From contig CALDFO010000477.1 in NCBI GenBank assembly GCA_937942205.1, positions 1-12,625 on the forward strand: DNA of 12,625 nt. Direction: 5' to 3'. The first letter of the stretch is position 1. Each line of letters opens with the position of its first letter. Below are positions 7,239-12,464 of this stretch, piece by piece. Source of the DNA: an uncultured Alphaproteobacteria bacterium (GTDB taxonomy: Bacteria; Pseudomonadota; Alphaproteobacteria; Micropepsales; Micropepsaceae). Made by a program: the position numbers and the translations under genes. The notes beneath the pieces are model-generated. The model saw only the letters and a program-made list of their open reading frames with translations, did not search any database and was not told the DNA's origin.

Positions 7239-7262
7239 ACGTCGTGCCGGTAGGCACGACGT
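7239..7262. other. Perfect 10-bp stem-loop
   Basis: ACGTCGTGCC (7239-7248), the loop GGTA, and GGCACGACGT (7253-7262) form a perfect hairpin. It follows the preceding hairpin by 16 nt. No terminator-like T-run follows. Confidence 0.75.
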
Positions 7263-7448
7263 GAGGCCGGGACATTAAAGAAAGTTGGATTCCCGCTTTC
7301 GCGGGAATGACAGGTGAAGGCATTCCAGAGGCCCACCTCCCCCTTAGGCGCGTAGCCCATCCAAAGGGGGAGGTGGTTTCAACAAGCGAGGCATGTGCGA
7401 GGGCCGGAGGGCCCGAGCAGCCGAGCGGAAGTTGAAACCGGAGGGGGT
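7262..7448 (+). repeat. Composite repeat cassette, left copy (palindrome plus ~125-bp repeat copy B)
   Basis: This cassette contains, in order, TGAGGCCGGGACA, a spacer with AAAGAAAGTTGG, the palindrome ATTCCCGC-TTTC-GCGGGAAT (7289-7308), and the ~125-bp repeat copy B (7322-7448). In copy B, GGTTTCAAC and GTTGAAACC pair perfectly, and an internal GGGCC-GGA-GGGCCC hairpin is present. The same order and orientation recurs at 9967-10154 on the other side of the flagellin pair, about 2.7 kb away. Confidence 0.8.
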
Positions 7449-7472
7449 TCAACAAAAAAGAATCCAGAATCA

Positions 7473-7508
7473 CGAAAGGCAGAAAGCCCCCCGGCTTCCT
7501 GCCTTTCG
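7473..7508. other. Strong 15-bp stem-loop upstream of the flagellin 3' end
   Basis: CGAAAGGCAG (7473-7482) pairs with CTGCCTTTCG (7499-7508). After one mismatch, AAGCC pairs with GGCTT around a CCCC loop. On the - strand a six-T run occurs about 12 nt beyond the stem, too far for a typical intrinsic terminator. It could act as a back-up terminator or 3' stabiliser for the flagellin transcript that reads toward it. Confidence 0.6.
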
Positions 7509-7585
7509 CTACGACCCACCAGAAGATGTTCCCTTCGCCCCGGGGCGGACGCCGTATTCTTACGGTCGTTCCGCTGCGGTGGACG

Positions 7586-7625
7586 ATGGGCGGGCCTTCC
7601 CAGAGGAAGAAGAAGCCCCGCCCAT
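7586..7625 (-). terminator. Probable stem-loop terminator or stabiliser of flagellin gene 1
   Basis: ATGGGCGGG (7586-7594) pairs perfectly with CCCGCCCAT (7617-7625). Inside, CTTCC (7596-7600) and GGAAG (7605-7609) form a second stem on a CAGA loop. The hairpin begins 8 nt after the flagellin stop codon on the - strand. There is no U-tract, so it may protect the 3' end or need Rho rather than act as a classic terminator. Confidence 0.55.
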
Positions 7626-7633
7626 GCCCTGGC

Positions 7634-8461
7634 TTAGCGGAACAGGGAGAGAATGGTCTGCGGCGCCTGATTGGCGATCGACAGCGCCTGGATACCCAGC
7701 TGCTGCTTCACCTGCAGGGACTGCAGCTTGGCGCTTTCCTGCGCCATGTTGGCGTCCACCAGATTGCCGATGCCCGTGGTCAGGGTGTCGGACAGCTTCT
7801 GGGCGAACGTCGCCTGGATCGAGAACTTCGCGGCGCCCGACGACAGCTTGGCCAGGGCCGAGTTGACGTTGGTCAGCGAGGCCTGGATGGTGGCGACCAG
7901 GGTCGAGGCCTTGGCCTGGGTCGAGATCGTGTTGGTGTTCTTCAAGGTCACGATCGAGCCCGACAGCTTCATGTTCTGGGCCGAGGTGGTGATGCGGCGG
8001 GCGCCGTCAGCCGAGGCCAGAGCGGGGATGCTGGTGGTCGAACCGTCCACCAGGTTGAAGCCGTTGAACACCGCGTTCTTCACGATGGTTCCGATCTGGT
8101 CACGCAGCGCGGTGAAGTTGGCGTTCAGGGCCTGGCGGCTGGCCGTATCCAGCGAGGAGTCGGCGGCCGACAGCGCCTTCTGCTTCATCTGGATCAGCAG
8201 GTCCGAGATGGACTGGCCGGCAGACAGAGCGACGTCGATGGCGGAGGTGCCGTTGTTGAGGGAGTTGAGGACGGACTGATAGCCGGCCACCACGCCGCGC
8301 TGGTTCTGGGCGATCGCGTAAATCGCGCCGTCATCGCGAGCATTGGCGACTTTCATGCCGCTGTTGATGCGCGACTGGGTCTGGTCCAGCGAACCCTGGG
8401 TGGCCGAGAGGTACTGCAGCGCGACAGCGGCGCCGGTGTTGGTGTTGACGCTAAAAGGCAT
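7634..8461 (-). CDS. Flagellin (short alphaproteobacterial type), paralog 1
   Basis: This 275-residue protein is the flagellar filament subunit, exported by the flagellar type III system without a cleaved signal peptide. The N-terminal D0/D1 part starts MPFSVNTNTGAAVALQYL and includes SRINSGMKVANARDDGA. The C-terminal D1/D0 part includes DANMAQESAKLQSLQVKQQL and ends SIANQAPQTILSLFR. The central variable region is almost absent, as in the ~273-residue Caulobacter flagellins. The open frame extends to 8662, but the start at 8461 is preceded by GGAGAG at good spacing and restores the normal flagellin N-terminus. It lacks the QRxRELxVQ-type sequence recognised by TLR5, as expected for alphaproteobacteria. 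It is about 86% identical by eye to the paralog upstream. It has its own sigma-54 promoter and probably does not depend on read-through from paralog 2. Confidence 0.95.
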   Translation of the reverse strand: MPFSVNTNTGAAVALQYLSATQGSLDQTQSRINSGMKVANARDDGAIYAIAQNQRGVVAGYQSVLNSLNNGTSAIDVALSAGQSISDLLIQMKQKALSAADSSLDTASRQALNANFTALRDQIGTIVKNAVFNGFNLVDGSTTSIPALASADGARRITTSAQNMKLSGSIVTLKNTNTISTQAKASTLVATIQASLTNVNSALAKLSSGAAKFSIQATFAQKLSDTLTTGIGNLVDANMAQESAKLQSLQVKQQLGIQALSIANQAPQTILSLFR

Positions 8462-8505
8462 TGTGGTCTCTCCGTTCTGGTCTTTGTGCGATGGGCGTTT
8501 TGCCC
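8462..8505 (-). promoter_or_regulatory. Flagellin 1 5' leader with start-proximal stem-loop
   Basis: If transcription starts about 12-13 nt after the -12 GC, the 44-nt leader opens with a GGGC-AAAAC-GCCC stem-loop (8493-8505) and ends with GAACGGAGA before the ATG. Flagellin 2 has a stem with the same arms at the same distance from its -12 element, and the same GAACGGAGA block. In Caulobacter the FlbT protein controls flagellin mRNA through its 5' leader; a similar role here is inference. Confidence 0.55.
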
Positions 8506-8517
8506 GGAAGAACAAAG

Positions 8518-8531
8518 GCAAAGGCCGTGCC
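8518..8531 (-). promoter_or_regulatory. Sigma-54 promoter of flagellin 1
   Basis: On the - strand the sequence reads GGCACGGCCTTTGC, with the -24 GG and -12 GC exactly ten bases apart. It closely fits the RpoN consensus TGGCACG-N4-TTGC, with C instead of T before GG. It lies 56 nt upstream of the start codon in the correct orientation. Class III/IV flagellar genes of Caulobacter-type bacteria use such promoters. Confidence 0.85.
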
Positions 8532-8618
8532 GGAGCCGATTCAGATTCGGTCAACCATCGATTTTGCGCCGGGGAGGAAAAAAGGTCCCGGCGGATTTTT
8601 CCGCACCTGCCGCGCGGT

Positions 8619-8676
8619 CGGCAATTGTTGCCGGGACTGGGCAAATTCTGCCCGCCGGACACGGCAATTTGTTCCG
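8619..8676 (-). promoter_or_regulatory. Cluster of GGCA-N5-TGCC palindromes (candidate FlbD/ftr enhancer)
   Basis: Two perfect sites, CGGCAATTGTTGCCG (8619-8633) and GGGCAAATTCTGCCC (8639-8653), and one imperfect site, CGGCAATTTGTTCCG (8662-8676), are centred about 20 and 23 bp apart, near two helical turns. They lie about 120-165 bp upstream of the predicted transcript start, a usual distance for a sigma-54 activator. Related sites precede flagellin 2. The assignment to FlbD is inference from Caulobacter biology. Confidence 0.65.
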
Positions 8677-8792
8677 CCTTTTATGAAAGGGCGTCCGAAA
8701 ATCCGCGAAAATGCTGGATAAAACATGCCCCATGCCGAAACAGGACATGGTGAACAAAGATGAAGGCGCGCGCGGGACGGGCCGTGCAGAAT

Positions 8793-8824
8793 AAAAAAGG
8801 GCGATGCCGAAGCATCGCCCTTTT
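8793..8824 (-). terminator. Rho-independent terminator of flagellin 2
   Basis: On the - strand a perfect 9-bp stem, GGGCGATGC with GCATCGCCC, closes a UUCG tetraloop and is followed by six T residues (complement of 8793-8798). A-residues before the stem can extend it by pairing with the T-run. It lies about 27 nt after the flagellin 2 stop. The + strand reading is also followed by four T residues, so it may stop transcription in both directions. Confidence 0.93.
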
Positions 8825-8850
8825 CACGCCCCTTGAGAGAGCTTTGGGTC

Positions 8851-9681
8851 TTAGCGGCCGAACAGCGACAGGATGGTCTGCGGCGCCTGGTTGGCGATGG
8901 ACAGAGCCTGCACGCCCAGCTGCTGCTTCACCTGCAGCGACTGGAGACGGGCGCTTTCCTGGGCCATGTTGGCATCCACAAGGTTGCCGATGCCCGCGGT
9001 CAGCGTGTCCGCCAGCTTCTGGGTGAAGTTCGCCTGGATCGAGAACTTCGCGGCGCCCGACGACAGCTTGGCCAGGGCCGAGTTGACGTTGGTCAGCGAA
9101 GCCTGAACCGTGGCGATCAGGGCCGAGGCCTTGGCCTGGGTCGAGATCGAGGCGGTCTTGGTGATGGTGACGATGGACCCGGACAGACTCATGTTCTGGG
9201 CCTGGGTGGTGATGCGGCGGGCGCCGTCCGAGGACGCCAGCGCCTGAACCTTGGTGGTCGAACCGTCCACCAGGTTGAAGTTGTTGAAGACGGCATTCTT
9301 CACGATCGTGGAAATCTGATCGCGCAGCGCCGTGAAGTTGGCGTTCAGGGCCTGGCGGCTGGCCGTGTCGATCGAGGGATCGGCGGCGGCAAGCGCTTTC
9401 TGCTTCAACTGGATCAGCAGATCCGAAATGGACTGGCCCGCCGAAAGAGCAACGTCGATCGCCGAGGAGCCGTTGTTCAGGCTGCTGATCACGGACTGAT
9501 AACCGGCGACAGAGCCGCGCTGGTTCTGGGCGATAGCGTAAATCGCGCCATCATCCTTCGCCGACGCGACCTTGAGGCCGCTGTTGATGCGCGACTGGGT
9601 CATGTCGAGCTGACCCTGGGTCGCGTTCAGATACTGCAGCGCGACCTGCGCGCCGGTGTTGGTGTTGACGCTAAAAGACAT
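8851..9681 (-). CDS. Flagellin (short alphaproteobacterial type), paralog 2
   Basis: This 276-residue filament subunit starts MSFSVNTNTGAQVALQYL and ends SIANQAPQTILSLFGR. Comparison with paralog 1 shows about 38 substitutions in 275 aligned positions and one extra Gly before the last residue. Most changes are clustered in the middle (about residues 140-190), the surface-exposed part of the filament, while the D0 termini that polymerise and are exported are nearly identical. The open frame continues upstream to 9765, but the start at 9681 is preceded by GGAGAA and gives the normal N-terminus. A sigma-54 promoter precedes it and a UUCG terminator follows it. Paralog 1 therefore appears to be independently transcribed despite the same orientation. 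Two such genes in tandem are common in bacteria that build multi-flagellin filaments. Confidence 0.95.
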   Translation of the reverse strand: MSFSVNTNTGAQVALQYLNATQGQLDMTQSRINSGLKVASAKDDGAIYAIAQNQRGSVAGYQSVISSLNNGSSAIDVALSAGQSISDLLIQLKQKALAAADPSIDTASRQALNANFTALRDQISTIVKNAVFNNFNLVDGSTTKVQALASSDGARRITTQAQNMSLSGSIVTITKTASISTQAKASALIATVQASLTNVNSALAKLSSGAAKFSIQANFTQKLADTLTAGIGNLVDANMAQESARLQSLQVKQQLGVQALSIANQAPQTILSLFGR

Positions 9682-9742
9682 GGATATTCTCCGTTCTTCT
9701 GGTGGTGGACCGCGCGTTCTGCGGGCCCTGGGCGAATGGCCC
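9682..9742 (-). promoter_or_regulatory. Flagellin 2 5' leader with start-proximal stem-loop
   Basis: The predicted 61-nt leader begins with GGGC-CATTC-GCCC (9730-9742) and ends with GAACGGAGA a few bases before the ATG. The stem ends 13 nt from the -12 GC, exactly as in flagellin 1, although the rest of the leader differs. A longer alternative stem using the nearby GCGGGCC and GGGCCCGC segments is also possible, so the leader might switch structures. Confidence 0.55.
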
Positions 9743-9754
9743 GCCAGAGCTTTT

Positions 9755-9768
9755 GCAACCGCCATGCC
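9755..9768 (-). promoter_or_regulatory. Sigma-54 promoter of flagellin 2
   Basis: On the - strand the sequence reads CTGGCATGGCGGTTGCAA, with the -24 GG and -12 GC ten bases apart (core 9755-9768). It is a very good match to the RpoN consensus, including the preceding T and the TTGCA at -12. It lies about 74 nt upstream of the start codon in the correct orientation. Confidence 0.9.
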
Positions 9769-9834
9769 AGCCCATTAACCGGACAAGTCGCTGTTTATGC
9801 TGGATTAATTTTGCCTGAAGGCCATCCGGCGTTA

Positions 9835-9864
9835 GGCATGAATTGCCGGGGCGGCAATTTGGGG
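9835..9864 (-). promoter_or_regulatory. Candidate activator sites upstream of flagellin 2
   Basis: A perfect GGCA-TGAAT-TGCC palindrome lies at 9835-9847, and a half-site GGCAATTTG at 9853-9861 matches the imperfect third site in front of flagellin 1. They are centred about 100-115 bp upstream of the predicted start. ATTGCC and GGCAAT also form a small hairpin around GGGGC. These share the site type seen upstream of flagellin 1 and may bind the same activator. Confidence 0.55.
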
Positions 9865-9938
9865 TGAGGGCCGACCGGCAAAGCGCGCCCCTCCCCGCCT
9901 TTGTCATCCCGGCCAAGCGGCAATGACAGCCGTCGTGG

Positions 9939-9975
9939 CCCGGCCATCCTTCGACACGCTCAGGATGAGGCCGGG
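9939..9975. repeat. Stem-loop repeat of the TTCGACACGCTCAGGATGAGG type
   Basis: CCCGGCC-ATCCT (9939-9950) pairs with AGGAT and GGCCGGG (9962-9975) around a TCGACACGCTC loop. Sequences of this kind are dispersed in intergenic regions of many proteobacteria. It adjoins the composite repeat and extends the mosaic of repeats beside the flagellin pair. A small TGTCAT / ATGACA inverted pair (9902-9928) lies just before it. Confidence 0.6.
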
Positions 9976-10154
9976 ACAGGAAAAAAGAAGTTGGATTCCC
10001 GCTTTCGCGGGAATGACAATTAGAAAGAGCCAGCACAGGCCACCCTCCCCCTCATGCGCGCAAGCGCATTGGAGGGGGAGGTGGCTTCAACGAGCGAGGC
10101 ACGTGCGAGGGCGAGAGCCCGAGCAGCCGAGCGGAAGTTGAAGCCGGAGGGGGT
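9967..10154 (+). repeat. Composite repeat cassette, right copy (palindrome plus ~125-bp repeat copy C)
   Basis: This copy repeats the order TGAGGCCGGGACA, an A-rich spacer ending AAGTTGG, the palindrome ATTCCCGC-TTTC-GCGGGAAT (9995-10014) and the ~125-bp repeat (about 10041-10154). Copy C has compensating changes: GGCTTCAAC faces GTTGAAGCC, keeping the stem that is GGTTTCAAC with GTTGAAACC in copy B. Its left hairpin is CCTCCCCCTC with GGAGGGGGAGG. Conservation of pairing suggests that the folded form matters. Confidence 0.8.
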
Positions 10155-10156
10155 TG

Positions 10157-11071
10157 TTAAACAGGCGTCAACAACTTCTTTCCGGCAAAATGCGCGTCCA
10201 GATTGTCCAGGGTCAGCTGGCTCATGGCGCGGCGGGTCTCGACGGTGGCGCTGCCGACATGGGGCATCAGCACCACATTCTCCATGCCGAAGAAGACCTC
10301 CGGCACGCGCGGCTCGTCATAGAAAACGTCCAGCCCGGCCCCGCCCAGCGCGCCGGCCTGGAGGGCGGCGATCAGGACGTCTTCGTCCACCACCGTGCCG
10401 CGCGCGACATTGACGATGATCCCGCTGGGGCCCAGCGCCGCGATCACCTCCTGGCTGACGATCTTGTGGCTTTCCGGCGAGGACGGAAGCACCACCACCA
10501 GGAAATCGCTGTTCTTCGCCAGCTCCACCAGGGTGGGATAATATGTGTAGGGGCTGTCCGCCACTTCGCGGCGGCTGTGATAGGCGATGGTGTTGTCCAT
10601 CGCTTCGGCGCGCCGGGCGATGGCCTTGCCGATGCGGCCCAGGCCCAGAATGCCCACCCGCTTGCCGCTGGCGCGGCGCTGCAGCGGATAATCGCCTTCC
10701 TTGGCCCAGCGGTTGTCGCGGACATATTTGTCCGAGGGCACCAGCTTGCGCGCCGTCATGATCATCAGGGCGATGGCCAGATCGGCGACATCGTCATCCA
10801 GCGAGCCCGCCGTGTTGGTGACGGGAATGCCCTTGGAGCGGGCATATTCGACATCGATATGGTCATAGCCGACGCTGCTGGAAACGATGATCTCCAGCTT
10901 GGGCAGGCTGTCGATCAGTTCACGGCTGGCGCCGGCATGGCCGTTGGTGACCAGGCCGCGGATATTGGCCTTGACCGAATCGGGCGCATCCGGGCCATGG
11001 ACACGATAGCGCGCCTCCAGATCGGGCTGGACTTCCGGGCGCAGATTCATGGTTTGCAGAACGTCGATCAT
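10157..11071 (-). CDS. D-isomer-specific 2-hydroxyacid dehydrogenase (GhrB/HPPR-like)
   Basis: This 304-residue cytosolic enzyme should reduce a 2-keto acid such as glyoxylate or hydroxypyruvate to the D-2-hydroxyacid. The nucleotide motif GLGRIG is at residues 143-148. The strand-2 end reads YHSRRE (164-169), which has Ser-Arg-Arg where NAD enzymes have Asp, so NADPH is the likely cofactor. The catalytic triad is Arg224 (NVARG), Glu253 (DEP) and His271 (MPHVGS), and the substrate-binding VSSSVGYDHID loop lies at 63-73. Length is slightly short for the family (310-330), mainly at the N-terminus. The start has GAGAG 5-9 nt upstream. It lies 23 nt downstream of the SRPBCC gene and is probably co-transcribed with it. 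Its stop lies only 2 nt from the end of repeat copy C, leaving little room for a separate terminator. The exact substrate is uncertain. Confidence 0.92.
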   Translation of the reverse strand: MIDVLQTMNLRPEVQPDLEARYRVHGPDAPDSVKANIRGLVTNGHAGASRELIDSLPKLEIIVSSSVGYDHIDVEYARSKGIPVTNTAGSLDDDVADLAIALMIMTARKLVPSDKYVRDNRWAKEGDYPLQRRASGKRVGILGLGRIGKAIARRAEAMDNTIAYHSRREVADSPYTYYPTLVELAKNSDFLVVVLPSSPESHKIVSQEVIAALGPSGIIVNVARGTVVDEDVLIAALQAGALGGAGLDVFYDEPRVPEVFFGMENVVLMPHVGSATVETRRAMSQLTLDNLDAHFAGKKLLTPV

Positions 11072-11094
11072 GGCTCTCTCTTTGATTTTGCGCC

Positions 11095-11580
11095 CTAGTC
11101 GGACTCGGCAAGGGCTTTCATATTGTCCAGCGCCTCGCTGAAGCGCCGGGTGCGGCGGTCACGGTCGGCCTGGCGCTCGTCCTTGGTCTTGAGCGGTTCG
11201 ATGTCGTAGAACAGCGTATAGACGATCTTGGTCTGACGGCCGCGGTCCATCGGCTCCACCGCCAGGGTGCCGTGATAGAAGATCGGCGAGGCCTGCTGGG
11301 CATAGGTGTAGGACCAGGGCGTGGACGCCACCATCACTTCGTTGTTGTTGCCGTTGAGCAGACGGTTGGTCCCGGCGCTGACCTGGTTGCCCGCGGTGAT
11401 GGCGCAGGTGACCTTCAGCCATTGGGCGATGGCGCAATAAGGCCCGATCTTGGCCCAGGTCTGATCGGGTGTGCGATTGACCACCTTTTCCAGCAGGATG
11501 GTGCTCCATTCCGCCGCCGACGCGGGCAACGGCGCCAGCGACAACACCGCGATTGCTGCGCCTGCGAAAAACCTTTTCAT
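11095..11580 (-). CDS. Secreted SRPBCC (START-like) family protein
   Basis: This 161-residue protein starts with a clear Sec signal peptide (MKRFFAGAAIAVLSLAPLP, cleavage near ASA at 20-22), so the mature protein is periplasmic. The mature part, from AEWSTILLEKVVNRTPDQTW through IGPYCAIAQWL to the FYHGTLAVEP and TKIVYTLFYDIEPL strands, has the pattern of the SRPBCC/polyketide-cyclase fold, a helix-grip domain with a hydrophobic cavity. Two cysteines (IGPYC and VTC) could form a disulfide in the periplasm. The ligand is unknown. The open frame extends to 11661, but the ATG at 11580 gives the signal peptide and has AGGGG about 9 nt upstream. The charged C-terminal tail (residues 130-161, KTKDERQADRDRRTRRF) is likely helical. 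The next gene, a hydroxyacid dehydrogenase, follows in 23 nt. Confidence 0.8.
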   Translation of the reverse strand: MKRFFAGAAIAVLSLAPLPASAAEWSTILLEKVVNRTPDQTWAKIGPYCAIAQWLKVTCAITAGNQVSAGTNRLLNGNNNEVMVASTPWSYTYAQQASPIFYHGTLAVEPMDRGRQTKIVYTLFYDIEPLKTKDERQADRDRRTRRFSEALDNMKALAESD

Positions 11581-11662
11581 GCCATGGCCCCTGCCGCGTG
11601 GCCGTTTGCGGCCCTTCCGGTCTGTTGATAAAACCCGTGAGGCCCACACGCAACAAGACAAT

Positions 11663-11698
11663 ATGTGCGCCTTGATGTGCGCCCTGAGGTGCGTTTTG
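11663..11698. repeat. Three imperfect 12-bp tandem units in a divergent promoter region
   Basis: Units ATGTGCGCCTTG, ATGTGCGCCCTG and AGGTGCGTTTTG follow each other at 11663-11698. They lie between the divergently oriented SRPBCC and ModA-like genes and upstream of the ModA-like start at 11722. Regular 12-bp spacing could mark a regulator site array, though it could be simple slippage. Confidence 0.45.
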
Positions 11699-11721
11699 GG
11701 GGAGGGGGAGAGCCGAAATCC

Positions 11722-12427
11722 ATGCGCCTGCCTGTCGGCCCATCGCTATGCCTGGCGTTCCTGCTGGCCGCGCCCGCGTCCGCGGCGGAGCTCAAAGTGC
11801 TGACCGGCGCGGGCATGGCCATGCCGGTGCGGGCGCTGGCGGCCGATTACGGCGCGCGCCACGGCGGCACCGTCACGGTGGTCAGCGACACGGCGGGCGG
11901 GGTGCAGAAACGGATCGCGGCGGGCGAAGCCTTCGACCTGGTCATCGCCACCACCACGGTCATGCATGGTCGCGGGCATCGGCGCCAAGGCCGGCACGCC
12001 GCGCCCGCCCATCGCCGATTCCGCCCAGTTCCGCCGGACGATCCTGGCGGCGCGCACCATCGCCTATGTGGACCCCGCCTCCGGCGGCATCACCGGCGTG
12101 TTTTTCCTCTCCCAGGCCGACCGGCTGGGCGTGGGCGAACAGGTGCGGGCCAAGGCGGTGCTGCAACCCAATGGCACCGGCGTCGCCGCCGCCGTGGCGG
12201 CCGGGCGGGCGCAATATGGCGTCACCCTGGTCAGCGAGATGCTGCCCGATCCGGGGGTGACGGTGTGGCCGCTGCCCGCCGATCTGCAGATGACCACCAT
12301 CTATGCCGCCGCCGTTGCCAGCGATGCCAAAAACGCACTGGACGCCTCCGCCCTGCTGGACGACCTTCAAGGCCAGAAGGGCCGCGACGCCAGCCGGAAG
12401 GCGGGCCTGATGCCGGTTTCGCCGTAA
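11722..12427 (+). pseudogene. Frameshifted ModA-like periplasmic substrate-binding protein gene
   Basis: The first frame, from ATG 11722, encodes a signal peptide (MRLPVGPSLCLAFLLAAPAS) and the start of a periplasmic binding protein of the ModA-like class (AELKVLTGAGMAMPVRALAADY, then GEAFDLVIATTTVM). The second frame, from about 11966 to the TAA at 12425-12427, continues the same protein type (VAGIGAKAGTPRPPIADSAQ, then IAYVDPASGGITGVFFLSQADRLG to GLMPVSP). The frames meet at CATGCATG (11961-11968). Compared with related proteins, the segment normally between the FDL..T..VM and VGIG.KAG blocks, roughly 18-20 residues, is missing. A single deletion of 3n+2 nt explains both the gap and the frameshift; an alternative is a 4-nt CATG duplication, whose removal would give a 233-codon open frame. 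A sequencing error is possible. The native role would be anion or small-molecule binding for an ABC transporter, but no transporter gene is in view. Confidence 0.8.
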
Positions 12428-12464
12428 AAGAACCAAGCAAAAGAACACCAAAGGGAGACGTTTC

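Larger units (their letters stand above)
6964..7633. other. Gene-free intergenic region rich in hairpins and repeats
   Basis: This 670-bp stretch lies between the converging ATP-grasp and flagellin genes. I see no credible protein gene: the open frames over 7118-7473 and 7393-7866 are translations of repeat sequence or of the antisense of the flagellin gene. It contains two copies of a ~125-bp dispersed repeat, at least five stem-loops, and one copy of a GGATTCCCGC palindrome. Confidence 0.8.

Noticed and set aside
7061..7448. Possible CRISPR array from repeated sequence
   Set aside because: Copies are ~125 bp, few, irregularly spaced and internally folded, with no short direct repeats separated by unique spacers.
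7118..7473. Small - strand frames reading CHSRESGNPT-like peptides, also at 9671-10036
   Set aside because: These are translations of the GGATTCCCGC palindrome and neighbouring dispersed repeats, a common source of spurious gene calls.
8462..8662. N-terminal extension of flagellin 1, and the extension of flagellin 2 at 9682-9765
   Set aside because: Flagellins begin at the MxFSVNTNTG sequence; the extensions cross the leaders and sigma-54 promoter regions and bypass good ribosome-binding sites.
7526..8686. 386-codon + strand frame antisense to flagellin 1, and the similar frame at 8833-9867 antisense to flagellin 2
   Set aside because: The two frames resemble each other only because the flagellins are duplicated. 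Their composition (Gly, Arg, Gln, His) is that of a shadow frame.
11581..11661. Upstream extension of the SRPBCC gene (MSCCVWASRV...)
   Set aside because: It would bury a clear Sec signal peptide 27 residues into the protein; the ATG at 11580 has a suitable ribosome-binding site.
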